Below, in pieces: positions 1-10,332 of a stretch of DNA of 64,000 nucleotides (the first letter of the stretch is position 1; each line of letters opens with the position of its first letter). Made by a program: the position numbers and the translations under genes. This stretch comes from Clarkia xantiana subsp. parviflora (taxonomy: Eukaryota; Streptophyta; Magnoliopsida; Myrtales; Onagraceae). The DNA is taken from NCBI GenBank assembly GCA_036873135.1, contig JAPTYO010000005.1:8658166-8722165 (forward strand), read 5' to 3'. The notes under the pieces were generated by a model. That model made no database searches and was not told where the DNA came from. It saw only the letters and a program-made list of their open reading frames with translations.

Positions 1-398
1 GGTGGCGGAGGTGGTGGTGGAGGCGCATAGCCCTGATTCCTTAGGTTTTACCTGAAGACCAGGAGCTCTTCGATTGCTGCCATCATTGCAGGCGTTAATG
101 TAGGGGCTGTCTGGGCACCTTGGGTGCCTCTACCCTGAGGTTGTTTCTCTTCTGTGTGGGCTCTGCGTTCGAATACTGGTGGTGGCTCATTATTTTGGGC
201 GGTACGCTCCTGTTGTGCATTTAGAGACGGAACATAAGAGGCTGTGGTTACGACCTCAGGGATGTAGGAGGGACCTGCCTGACTCCTTCTTGGTGGTGCT
301 TGCTTGGATGCTTCCGCAGTAGCCTTCCATTTTGAACGTCTTAGACCTTCTTCTCTTGCCATATCCGGGTTATCGGGAGGCGGAGGGTTTCTCGTCAT
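1..398 (-). pseudogene. gag-like ORF, 5' part, of a minus-strand Tat-type non-autonomous element
   Basis: The reading frame runs from 398 leftwards to a stop near 48; the same frame then continues to the window edge in a proline-rich tract. The protein is hydrophilic and ends in a short helix with the motif TPAMMAAIEELL, followed after the stop by LRNQ and a run of prolines. The ORF at 10333-11055 in element C has the same order (TPEMMAALEQLL, then LRNQ, then prolines), so the two are related and the stop here is a mutation. No CCHC knuckle, protease or RT is visible. It lies directly downstream of the LTR at 452-1120 in the minus direction, where gag belongs. The rest of the element is outside the window. 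Confidence 0.6.
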
Positions 399-433
399 TT
401 ATGTCCGTAGTGTATGACTTGTTGTGTTCTTAT

Positions 434-451
434 CTCACATATAGCGCCAAA
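434..451 (-). other. Primer-binding site of the minus-strand element
   Basis: Immediately inside the LTR, read on the minus strand, is TTTTGGCGCTATATGTG. The TTGGCGC core matches the primer-binding sites of elements C and A in this window. The 3' half has drifted from the CCGTCTGTGGG form seen in A. Its position sets the LTR end at 452 and shows that the element points left. Confidence 0.6.
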
Positions 452-1120
452 ATGTTGGATCCTTCACTCGATGGAGATTCGGTTCCTGATGTATGCGCTT
501 CGGGTCGTTGAGGTAGCGGGACTTCGCACGTGCTGGGATACGTGCATCTTCGGATACCTGCACAAGGGGCAGTATCGCACACCACGCAGGGGGGGTGGGT
601 GGAGTGTGATGAGCCCTCTCCGAAGCTTAAATTAGGATTATAGAGAGAGGTCAGAGCTTCGACGTCAACTTAGTTGTGAATAAATGATCAAGGGCCCTAT
701 TTATAGGAAACCTTGAAATCAGACCGAGTTTTCAACGTTCTAACGTCGGTTTAATTGTGAAAAAGTGAACCGGACATGGACGAGTAAGGAGTTGACGTCG
801 GAGAGCCCGACATGTGCCGTACGCGCGTATATAGAAGTCACGCGCATTTCTAGACGTAATCCGGAGGTTGGGGTTGTTAGACAATCCCGACCTCCGGATT
901 GTCTAGCAATCCGGATTCCGGTCCGGATTGTCTCAACAATCTGACTCCGGTCCGGGTTGTCAAGACAATCCGGATAAGTCCTATGCTCGGGGTACGCGCG
1001 CGCGTACCCCGAGCCATTTTAGACTTGCGGGTGATTATTTTGGGACCGTTTAGTGGGTTTGACGTGTAGGCGAAGTCCGAATAATTATAAAACGAACCTG
1101 AATTGGACGTATACCCATCA
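452..1120 (-). mobile_element. 5' LTR (669 bp) of the minus-strand Tat-type element
   Basis: On the minus strand this starts TGATGGGTATACG at 1120 and ends GATCCAACA at 452, which are TG...CA termini. It aligns along its length with the plus-strand LTR at 2756-3383, including the TATA box (TATAAAT, minus strand, plus coordinates 699-705) and the CTCTGACCTCTC block after it. The U3 part at 860-1010 is packed with short inverted repeats of GGATTGTC/GACAATCC. The left end of the element is outside the window, so no target-site duplication can be checked. It appears to be inserted into the antisense gene of the plus-strand fragment at 1121-3383. Confidence 0.75.
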
Positions 1121-1410
1121 TTAGATATATCCCCAGCAGCACCAGGGATAATATCAAAGGGAAAAACCGCCTCTACCAAGGGACAGATTCCTGAACACTC
1201 CACATAACGCTGGTAATCCCCACTCTCCAACATATTGCCAGCAATTGTTTGGAGCAAATCTCCTGACTCCGAGTTATCCTCCAACTCAGGAGAAGAATAC
1301 ACGTCGTCCCCAGTCTCCGACTAAGATGACTCCGAAGACCCCGACTCAGGGTCAGGGTCCGAATCTGGAAGATGTGTAACTAAAGGAGTAGGAATATGAA
1401 ACTTACTCAT
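1121..1410 (-). pseudogene. Start of an antisense extra gene (fragment) of a plus-strand Tat-type element
   Basis: An ATG at 1410-1408 (minus) opens a frame beginning MSKFH, rich in Asp, Glu and Ser. It is broken by an in-frame TAG at 1323-1321 and cut at 1120 by the inserted LTR. The first codons ATGAGTAAGT are shared with the antisense gene of element C at 14672 (ATGAGTAAGTC). The ATG overlaps a perfect GTAAGT donor, so the first exon may end after four bases, as the first exon of A and D ends after seven. The gene is antisense to its element, whose 3' LTR lies at 2756-3383. The product is unknown. Confidence 0.45.
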
Positions 1411-2353
1411 CCTGATAAATCCAGCAAGTCGAGATAGTATTCCTAATGATGGAGGTGCCAGCTCTCCCACTACAAGCCCTGCAAGGGTACAACAACAACC
1501 TACTCAACTTACGCACAACTACATGTTCCTATGTGCATCTACATACCCGCGGGTACCATATTCATGCGCGACTAAATATGTCTATATGTGACTACATGTG
1601 CGTACATGCACTTATGCATGCCCATGCATACCTACATATGCTTACATGTATATACCCCCACGTACGTGGCCTAAGGAAAATATCTAAGGTAATAAGTGCA
1701 AACATATTCATAGCGCTAACACCTATACGCATATATTTGTCTAACATGTATAGGATATGGATACATACATATCTTGGGAGATATAAAGCTCAACTATAGC
1801 TACAAGCATCATTATACTACCAAAATATAGATGAACATATCGTGACGACATATCCATCAACCAAGGATGACAATCAACATGGGAAGTAACACTCCTACTC
1901 TATGCATACTAGAGCTAAAACACTTAGCCATTTTCATGCTCTTTTTTCTATGCTAAACTATGCTAGGAATTTCATCAAACACTTGGTGGGCATGGATAAT
2001 CAAGTTTCAATCAAGACAAGGATTAGCCAAATTGATGCGAACAAAGAAATCACCATACCTAGAAATGATTCCAATCAACCTCAAAAAACCAAATCACCAC
2101 GAAAAATGAGGTCGATAGTCCCGTTTTGGTCGCCATAAATCACGCCGCCGCTCCGACTGCCGTCTGTCGTCGTCTGCCACGCCAGCCGCCCCGCCTGCTG
2201 CCGTCGCCAACCGCCGGTGACTGGTGGTTGGCCAGTGAAGTATGGATGGGTGGGTGAGTGTCTTGGATGCTAAGCTACTTAGTCTTCAAGAAAATGGAGA
2301 AGACAACTTTAATATGTGGAGGCAAAGTGAGGAGGGATTTACATACTCTCTCC

Positions 2354-2361
2354 TTTATATA
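2354..2361 (-). promoter_or_regulatory. Candidate TATA box of the antisense gene
   Basis: TATATAAA on the minus strand, about 940 bp upstream of the antisense ATG at 1410. The distance implies a long leader, probably with an intron. Support comes from the similar arrangement in element G (TATA at 22768 in front of a GC-rich block). A TATA match alone in AT-rich plant DNA would be weak. Confidence 0.35.
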
Positions 2362-2720
2362 CACATGTAGGTAATATCTTACCCTTTCCATATTTTTTCT
2401 GACTCTTTTGGGAAATTCCCTAACATACACATATGCTTGTATAGCCACGCATACACGAACACGTCTACACATATACACACTTCCACGCGTTTATTATTAT
2501 AATATTGATATATGTATATTCATATCCATGTCATTGCATATATAGATATGCCTATATCTACATGTTTAAATTCCTGACATCACACGTCGCGCAATTGCTC
2601 ACAAACACGAGCATCCCACGCGCCAACGGACAGTAAGTTAACCCCGAGGTAACACCCGAACTTAAATCGAACGTATACTCTATCGAAAATAAATTCAAGC
2701 AAGGGCCACGCCACTACTTG

Positions 2721-2755
2721 ACTCGGGGGGGGGGGGGGGGGGGGGGCGGGGCAAA
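2721..2755 (+). other. Polypurine tract with an expanded G run
   Basis: ACTC is followed by 22 G residues, one C, four G and CAAA, directly before the LTR start at 2756. Element C has the same tract as ACTCGGGGGCAAG (five G) and element G has ACTCGGGAGGCAAA. The position and flanks identify it as the plus-strand primer site; the G run is an expansion. Confidence 0.7.
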
Positions 2756-3383
2756 TGATGGGTATACGTCCGATTCAAGTTCGTTTTATACTATTCGGAC
2801 CTCGTTTACACGTCAAACCCACCAACGGCTCTAAAATATTCACCCGCGAGTTTAAAACGGTCCGAGACACGGGCGCGCGTGTCCTAAAAAAAACCTATCC
2901 GGATTTTTTAACAATCCGGAGGTCCGGATTGTCTAACAATCCGAACCTTCGGAATGCACCCCGCGGAGATGCGCAAACCCTTAAATATGTATACACAACA
3001 CGTGTAGGACTTCCCGACGTCAACTTTACGCTCATCCACGCCCGGTTCGTATTTTACATTAAACCGGTGTTGGACCATTTAAAACCGGGTTAGAGTCCAA
3101 GGTTCCCTATAAATAGGAACCTTGGTCACCCATTTCATAATTAAGTTGACAAGGAAGCTCTGACCTCTCACTAGCTTTCTCTCTCTAAGATTTCTAATTT
3201 GAGCTTCAGAGAGGGTTCATCGCACTCCACCCCCCTCTACGTGGTGTGCGATATTACCCTTCATGCAGGTATCCGGAGACGCAATCTCTCGGACACGTGC
3301 GAAGACCCGACATACCAACAACCCGAGGCGCATCTACACATTCATACCAAGACTCGACACTCCGTCTAGTTAGGGTCCCAACA
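2756..3383 (+). mobile_element. 3' LTR (628 bp) of a plus-strand Tat-type element
   Basis: It starts TGATGGGTATACG after a polypurine tract and ends GTCCCAACA at 3383. It is homologous to the minus-strand LTR at 452-1120. The TATA box TATAAAT is at 3108-3114, followed by the CTCTGACCTCTC block. The bases after 3383 belong to a copia fragment, so this element sits against or inside that copia. The 5' part of the element is not in the window. Confidence 0.75.
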
Positions 3384-5265
3384 TAGGCTATGACAGAGTA
3401 GAAACTCTAGCTTGAAGAGAGTTATTACGTAGGGCAACACAGGTGGTGAAAACCACTTGTGAGGTATGTCTAGCCGGAAAGTCTACCCGCAAGCCATTCG
3501 GTGAATCGCTACGAGCCGAGTTCCTATTGCATATAATTCATTCCAATGTATGTGGAACCATGAACGTCAGCACAAGGGGTAATAAATGTTACTTCGTTAC
3601 TCTCATTGATGACTTTACTCGTTACGGGATTACTCATTTGATCTCTCGTAAATTTGAGGCTATCTATTGCTTTAAAATCTTTCTTAACCTCGTAGAGAAT
3701 CAACAGAAGCGAAAGGTTAAAAACCTACGCACTGATAGAGGTAGAGAATACCTCTCTAATGAGTTCAATAATTTATGCAAAGAAAGAGGGATTGTACGAT
3801 ATACTATAATTCCCAATACGCCACAACAAAATGGAGTGGTGGAGCGATGTAATCTTACACACCTGGACATGGTCAGAACCTTGATGTCGCAAGCTCAACT
3901 GCCGATCTCCTTTGACGCATTGTTGACTGCCATGCATTTAGTAAACCTTATTTCTACAAATTCGGTGGACACGACACCATATCAACTATTGACTGGTAAA
4001 GGGATGGATCTTACCAGGCTGCAACCTTGGGGTTGCGCAGCATACACGCATCAAGTCGACAGCTGTTTTGGCAAGTTGGGACCTAGAGGATTGAAAAGTA
4101 TCTATATAAGGTACTCTGAGAACTATAAGTGATACGTGTTCGTGGCAGCTCAAGATAATGGTGGCGTGGTCGAACATGAGTCCAAAGACGTTACATTCCT
4201 TGAGGACGAATTTCCGACACTTGGTAACATCAAAACATACGAAGTCTTGACTGAACTAGAGCGGGATGATGATGACCAGGTCCCACTTACTTCGACTGGG
4301 AGATTTGAGGCAGCAACGCAAGTGAACGACATGGTAAATGAGAATGGAGATATTTTTCATAATAAATCCAGTGGGATGAGTCAATCCAACCACATATATC
4401 ACTGTTGCTGCAGGTGCGAATCAAGTCAAACCTGATAATCATATTGCTGAACCGTTGGATGAAAATCCTATAATTCCTCAACTACCTACTGGTGACAGTG
4501 GGAATCGCACTACCAACTTGGTTCCTGGTCCTAGTAACCATGGAATTCATCTCGGAGGTAGAATCTTGAGACCCAGAGGTCGTCCAAGAAAAGTTGTTGG
4601 TGAAGGTTCAAGTAACGCTCTTGTTCCCAGTGGGAGTATTGTTCCAATCAGGAGCATTATTCCTAGTGGGAGCATTATTCAAGTTCAAGATGGGACTAAC
4701 GAGTCTAGACGTAGTCAAAGGCATCGAACTTCTCCCAAAAGTATCCTATCAAAAAGGGTGAGTTATTCACTCTATATTTGTTCGGTTAAACAAGATTTAG
4801 AAGGATCTCAAGCAAAGGAATGGAGGAAAGAAATGGAATAGATCACCTCTATGAAAGCCAATTCGGTATGTTCTTCAGTTGATTTAGCTGCTAATCGCAG
4901 AGCCATAGGGGCTAAGTGGGTTCTAAAACTAAAACTCACTGCTGATGGAAATGTCGAGCGGTACAAAGCTCGACGCGTTGCGAAAGGATATACCCAAATT
5001 CACGGAGTGGACTTTGATGATACATACTCACCGACTGTGCGTTACACAACAGTCCGGGCCATGTTGGCCCTGGTTGCAAGCCTTGATTTAGAGCTGCACC
5101 AAATGGATATTAAGATTGCGTTCCTCCACGGAAACAAATGTAAAGTTTGTAAACTCCAAAGATCGATATATGGTCTTAAACAATCATCACGGCAATGGTA
5201 CCACATGTTTCACGAAAAAATCATACAGATATTTGACAAGTTTATAGACTTTCTTTTCCTACACT
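3384..5265 (+). pseudogene. Ty1/copia pol fragment K: integrase, AT-hook linker, RT start
   Basis: The frame at 3443-4132 is a copia integrase: a CEVC zinc-binding end, then a core with LIDDFTRYG, LRTDRGREY and PQQNGVVER, holding the three acidic residues. A linker follows (4136-4841, broken by stops) with an AT-hook-like RPRGRPRK. The RT start (4851-5265) includes AKWVLKLKL, RYKARRVAKGY and QMDIKIAFLHGN. Stops lie near 4132 and 4839. About 30 residues are missing after LHGN compared with copy J. K belongs to the same family as J (24021-25955), which shares the RPRGRPRK and SGSI-type linker. It has no LTR. The left end abuts an LTR at 3383; the right end abuts an opposite-strand copia at about 5265. 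Confidence 0.75.
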
Positions 5266-7240
5266 CGCGCAGAGAAACCCTCGGGTTGTTACATGTAGAT
5301 TTCATCCTCTAAATCTCCATTCAAGAAATTTATTTTTTTCACTTCCATTTGATGTACTTCTAGATTTCCCAAAGCTTCAATAGCAAGTACCATCCTTATG
5401 AAAGTAATTATGGTTACTGGAGAATATTTATCAAAATAATCTAGTCCCTTCATTTTGTCTATAATCATTTATGAAAAGTCGGGCTTTGTAATTATCAATT
5501 GATCCATCTTCTTTCATTTTAAATTTGAATATCCACTTGTAGCATAACAGTTTGCTTCCGGGCGGAATATCCACTAGCCCCCAAGTATCGTTCTGCAGGA
5601 TGGATTCAATTTCACTATTGATTGCCTCTTTTCATAGTAGTCTCTCAGAAGAGTTTACGGTTTCGTGGTAAGTCCGAGGACCGTCTTCAAGCATATAGGT
5701 CAGAAAATGCTTCAAGCATATAGTTCAGAAAATGCTTCAAGCATATAGGTAAGAAAATATGGACCATAGGATTTCCCAATCCTAGCCCTTTTAATCCTCA
5801 TGGGCTCGACCTCGGTTTCGACCTTAATATGCTCTCCATGTTCTCGGTCTAGACTATTTTTCCTTTATAGTCTCATATGCTTGTCTCGAAGAACTTACCT
5901 CTTCTCTAGACTTAGCCAGAAATAATTTTTTCCAAAGAAATATGCATTTCTTGATTACATTAACGTATCTTTGTGTATATCCGACACTATTGATTCAATT
6001 ACAAGAAACTGATACGCTTTACTGTTCTGAGCATACCGTATGAAATGCAATCAACAGTTTAGGGCATGTATGCACATTTTCCATAGAGGTATCATAACTT
6101 TTAGCAAGACACCCACTATATTCGAAGGCACAACTCAAACTTAATTTTATCTTCCTTCTTATGGGGTACCTTATTCAAAAGGTAATTGCTCGTTAAAACA
6201 GCTACCCCGTATTAATCACAACTCCAAAACAAACATGGTCTCAACCACATTATTTTAATTTTTTACAGAAAAATTTAACGTGCTTACACACAAGTTGGGT
6301 ATAAAGTTATTACAAACTCTCAACCACATCATCATTGATCCTCGGATCATCATTTTATCAATTAAGGTCCTCAGACCGTCAAAACGTCAACATTTTCCTT
6401 AAACCAATATGAGATCAAATTTGGCCATTAGACCCCCGCGTTTCTCAAAACGGTATGCTCCGTAGACCAATAAACGGTATCGGCCTATTGCACTGCAATT
6501 ACCAAATCTACCCGAAATTTTAGGAAGGAATGGCTACGGTTGGATTCGGTCATTTTTATCCTGTACATACCTAATGACAACCCTTTCACTCACTAAGCCA
6601 AAACATTGACCGTCGGCAACGTTATTAATACTAATTAGTAAAAAAAAAATGTCATCAAAATATAACTAAAACTAATCTGTAACATGTTGCCCAGTGAGAA
6701 GGAAACTAAGACCCAACTCAATCGGGGTTTTAAGCGGTGCAAACATTTCACGGGTTAAATCGTGTTTAAGCAAACATTCTCTAAATAGAGAATCATCGTT
6801 GCCGTATATCTCACTGCGAAAACATTTAATTATTTATTTAGATGAAACTCACGTTTATTTATTTATTTATTTTGTTTGTAAACCATAAAGTTAATTAATT
6901 GTTTCATATTTTCCCATCATCAAATATACATAGGAATATTTAATACTATCATCTACGAAAGTAATGAAGTATTTATTTTCCACCTCGTGTTTGGAAATAT
7001 TTTAAGTTACAAACATTGCTATGTATTAGACCAAGAAGTTCAGTAATCCTTTCGACCGAATAAGTTTCGTTTCCAGGCAAACTTCACATTTATGTTCTTG
7101 ATCTATTTTGAATTTAATAAGAATATGAACCATGTTAGATAACCTCCACAAGGTATCGTAATTAACATGTTCTAAATTATCGTGCAACAAAATCAACACA
7201 AGAAGGAACTTCATGTTCACTTTAGGCACTACAGCCAATA
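5266..7240 (-). pseudogene. Decayed Ty1/copia pol I (GAG-pre-integrase to RT)
   Basis: Read on the minus strand, matches to copia pol appear in the right order. A GAG-pre-integrase block with HVNYDTLWRL and HKCEVCLETK lies near 7030-7180, an integrase start (LKYFQTRGGK) near 6980, YGVAVLTSNYLLNKVPHKK near 6170-6240, and the C-terminal linker (YRFLVIESN-like) near 6000. The RT start follows, with SEIESILQNDTWGLVD and YKWIFKFKMKEDGS near 5480-5640. Frames change often and stops are frequent. The stretch 6260-6850, where the integrase core should lie, is not recognisable and may hold a small insertion. A 25 bp unit, AAATGCTTCAAGCATATAG plus TCAGA, occurs three times at about 5690-5757. No LTRs were assigned. 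Confidence 0.6.
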
Positions 7241-9055
7241 CAAAACATTTTAATTAATGTTGACTTTACGCAATACAGCCATTAAACTTGAGTTTCATCT
7301 CAATTGAAGTTGTCGTCTATTTGTATTTAATGTACAACTCTTAGACGAATTCAAGTGCTCCCAACAGGGACACTTCCTCTTCAATATTATTTTTTGTTTT
7401 TTCATATTCCGTCAAAAAGAATTTCATCTTTTGACTTCAACTTCTGATGTAAGTCTCAACGACTTTCTTGGCATCATAGACGGCGGCCTAGACGAGTGTC
7501 CAATCCCGATAATCAATGCGCTGGCATCTGCGATAGTATAATCCGCAGAATGATAATTTTTATAGATCACATCGAGAATATTGTGGTCTTTCCCAATTTT
7601 AGAGTCGTCCGCCAAGTGTTAGCTACATTCTCATTGAGTAGCGTTCAAACATTGGACCTAAGACCAATCCTTGGGATTTTTTTAGAAGTCCGAGTATTTC
7701 GTACTCAACCCCACAATAGTAATCCGGGACATCAAATTCGGATTATTAAAATTCAAAAAAACGATTTAAATTAGTGATTTCAGTAACTAAGTTTAATCAC
7801 TTCAGTTACAAATATCAATTTTTTTTCCTTGGACATAAATATTTACACTATTAATTTTGATTTTAATAAAACCAGACCCACACGAGGCTAACTGTCTTGT
7901 ACTAACTTCACGGTGTACATACGTGCCAAGGTTCAGGGTTGTGCAATCGATTCGTTGATTCACACTTACATACATGTCAAATGCAATAATCAGTGTTTCG
8001 ACAAGGAAATAAAATTTCCATAACAATTGTCATACACACTAAATCGGCTCTAACCGATTTGTTAATTAATCTCATTTTCAATAATGGATTCAACGACCCT
8101 ATAAGCCTCAACGGCTAAATTGGGTATAGTTATCAAAGTCACCTTAGCGAACATATGTATTTTGGAACAACCTTGACCATCTCGATCGGTCATAAGAGTC
8201 TCAACGACTTAGGGACCTCAACGGTCCTAACAGTCTCAATGGCTTTGACGAATATACTAGTCTCGATGGCCTAAATGGCCTTTGTGATTTTTCCGGTCGC
8301 ATATGCTCTCTTCTCGAGCATGTTCACATTTTCAACGTCGTTAGACACTATTTGTGAACTTAGAGAATAAATAATTATAAAATATTTAATCTCAAAATTC
8401 AGTTAAGCACCTTCTTGTAAAAACCAACAAAGAAATTGCCTTAAGATTGTTGGAAATAGTGAGGGTAAATATGCAAATTTACAAAGTCCGAGGACCAAAA
8501 TGTAATATTCTAAAAATCAATGACTAAAATGCAATTAATCATTTCGATTACTCACAGGTAATTACTTTAATTATCATGTAAGAAATATGCTAATCCGAAA
8601 TTATACGTAAGATCGACACAAAAACAAATACATATTTTTTATATACTGAGGCCCGTGCAAATCACGGACTCCTTAAAACAATTTCGCCCCACCTCACCAT
8701 CGGGTTATGCAAAGAGGTTTAAACATAGGGCGATCACCTTCCAGGATTCAACAGTGTCATCGAATCATGTTACGCACACAACACACTCGACCGAACCGAA
8801 CTCAATACGTGAACTCAAACAAGGGACAAGAAAGCCGACGACAACGGCTATAGATAAAATAACTAGAAAGGTCGAACGCGACATAAGTCAAAATCAACCT
8901 AGGAAGAACTCTGCAATTTGCAAAACGAAAAACAAAGGATGAGAAAATATAACTTGGATTCCACAAAAAAAAAATGGACTCCGAAAATATAGGATACTTA
9001 AGCAAAAGGAAGAGATCATATTTTTATTGTGTGTTGGAGGAGAAAAATAGGCTAG
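7241..9055. other. Unassigned AT-rich intergenic or old repeat DNA
   Basis: I see no gene here. Short words recur at 8090-8280 (GTCTCAACGAC, CCTCAACGGTCC, GTCTCAATGGC), as in degraded LTR or satellite-like DNA. TGTTGGAAATAGTGAGGG at about 8450 resembles a copia LTR terminus, but I found no partner copy. The frame at 8655-8942 is low in complexity and has no recognisable domain. This may be the 5' side of copia I, eroded beyond recognition. Confidence 0.3.
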
Positions 9056-9287
9056 TATATATAGGAGGTCAGGTGTAACAATGGTGTGGTGGTTTAGCGC
9101 CTCATCCCTTAACCAGAGGTTAGGGGTTCAATCCCGCTAGTGACCATGGGAATGGAAAATTGTTCATGGCCAGCACTTTAGCCCTTACGGGCTGACCCGG
9201 TGCGAGTAGGGATTAGTCTAGGTGTGGAGCAAGCATGCTACGGGTGCAGCCCTCCTGATGAGGACCCCCCTAAGACCACCCCACGAG

Positions 9288-9324
<37 letters not shown>

Positions 9325-9330
9325 GGAGGT
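9056..9330 (+). mobile_element. tRNA-derived SINE with target-site duplications
   Basis: The element body is about 9070-9316. Its head carries a pol III A box (GTGGTTTAGCGCC, near 9089) and B box (GGGGTTCAATCCC, near 9123) at tRNA-like spacing, then a non-tRNA body, an A-rich stretch and a TA microsatellite. It is flanked by an identical 14 bp duplication, TATATATAGGAGGT, at 9056-9069 and 9317-9330. The TA repeat makes part of that duplication ambiguous, but AGGAGGT is informative. There is no coding capacity; such elements use LINE reverse transcriptase in trans. I did not assign a family. Confidence 0.85.
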
Positions 9331-9512
9331 GAGTGGGGAATGAGAAGTGTAGAGTGGTCGATAAGGGATAAAACACTTCACAAATTTAATTTACTAAAAT
9401 TAGAATTTTACCCAAAAACTAACTAAAATAATAAATAACCCAATTTTTCTAATATATGGTACGGTACCTAATGAATTTTGTATACATAAAAGTTATAATT
9501 AGGCTATATGTT

Positions 9513-10294
9513 TGATGGATATACGCATGATTCGGGCTCGGTTTTAAATTATTCGGACCTCGTACACGCACGAAACCCACGAAAAACCCGATTTCGAGCT
9601 AACCCGGGGAAACCGGGCAAGTCGCAAACTTGCCCGGCACCCCCGGGGGGCTTACCCGGAATTCCGGGCAAGCCTAGGCTTGCCCGGAATTCCGGGTAAG
9701 CTTTGCACCCCGGGGGTGTCGCGCACACCCCCCTTTTTTGTCCTGGATGTATACGGAGACCCGATTTTCAACTAACTCCTATACGTCGGGGACCCCCCGT
9801 TACAAGGCGCGCGCGTCCCGCTCGTGACAGCCGCCTGAGACGCGCGTCAGAGTCCTCTTCCCAAAGCTCTCCCCTGCATCCCGGTTCACATTTCCACATT
9901 GAACCGGGTCAAAACCGGCTTACGGTCCAAGGTTGCCTATAAATAGCCACCTTGGGGGTAAACATTTTCAAGTCACTTTGGGTGAGAATTGAGAAAAGCT
10001 CTGACCTCTCTCTAAACTTTCTCTCTCTAGAACTGTCTAATGTTGATCGTCGGAGTGAGCGCACCAAGCACCCCCCCCCCCCCCTCTCCACGGGAGTTGC
10101 TCGGTAATGCTCCTCTCGCAGGTACGGACGGACAGTCAGCGAGAGAGCCCGAAGGACTTAGTGCGATTTTGAAGACGAAGCCAAAGGCCCGTGCACGACC
10201 CTAGGAGACGGACTTGGCCCTAACAAGCTCGCACCCAACCTGAAGACATCGACAAGTTACTCAGCAGACAACCCGCGTTAACTTGGTCGAAACA
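9513..10294 (+). repeat. 5' LTR of element C (782 bp)
   Basis: It starts TGATGGATATACG and ends GTCGAAACA. U3 holds interleaved palindromes (TTACCCGGAATTCCGGGTAA, GGGCAAG/CTTGCCC) at about 9610-9705. The TATA box TATAAAT is at 9938-9944. A run of 14 C is at 10071-10084. Against the 3' LTR it has 28 extra bases in the palindrome cluster, four extra C in the run and one extra C near 9733, which accounts for the 33 bp length difference. Confidence 0.9.
9938..9944 (+). promoter_or_regulatory. LTR TATA box of element C
   Basis: TATAAAT in the context GCCTATAAATAGCC, conserved in the 3' LTR at 16947-16953 and in the related LTRs at 3108-3114 and 699-705. It would direct the sense genomic transcript, with the start about 30 bp downstream. 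Confidence 0.7.
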
Positions 10295-10312
10295 CTTGGC
10301 GCCGTCCGTGGA
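10295..10312 (+). other. Primer-binding site of element C
   Basis: CTTGGCGCCGTCCGTGGA directly follows the LTR end. It differs from element A (TTGGCGCCGTCTGTGGGA) by one internal base and a shortened G run, consistent with the same tRNA primer. Confidence 0.75.
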
Positions 10313-10332
10313 TCACCCACAAGACCAAAAGC

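Larger units (their letters stand above)
1411..2755 (+). mobile_element. 3' internal region of a plus-strand Tat-type element (remnant), with antisense leader
   Basis: This stretch has no sense coding region. It contains a purine/pyrimidine-alternating part (1560-1760, rich in ATGCATAC-like words), a GC-rich block at about 2140-2250 and an AT-rich part. Read on the minus strand, a TATA box at 2361-2354 is followed by CTCACTTTGCC, then TCTTCTCC, and then the GC-rich block. The same order occurs on the plus strand of element G at 22768-23500. I read it as the promoter and leader of the antisense gene starting at 1410. It ends in a polypurine tract at 2721-2755. Confidence 0.5.

Noticed and set aside
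1446..1799. 117-codon ORF rich in His, Tyr and Met
   Set aside because: Low-complexity ATGCATAC-like repeats in the non-coding 3' region of an LTR element.
8450..8650. Possible copia LTR end (TGTTGGAAATAGTGAGGG)
   Set aside because: No second copy, primer-binding site or polypurine tract could be paired with it in this window.
9085..9140. Possible tRNA gene (A and B boxes)
   Set aside because: No cloverleaf can be completed. It is the tRNA-like head of a SINE with a tail and target duplications.
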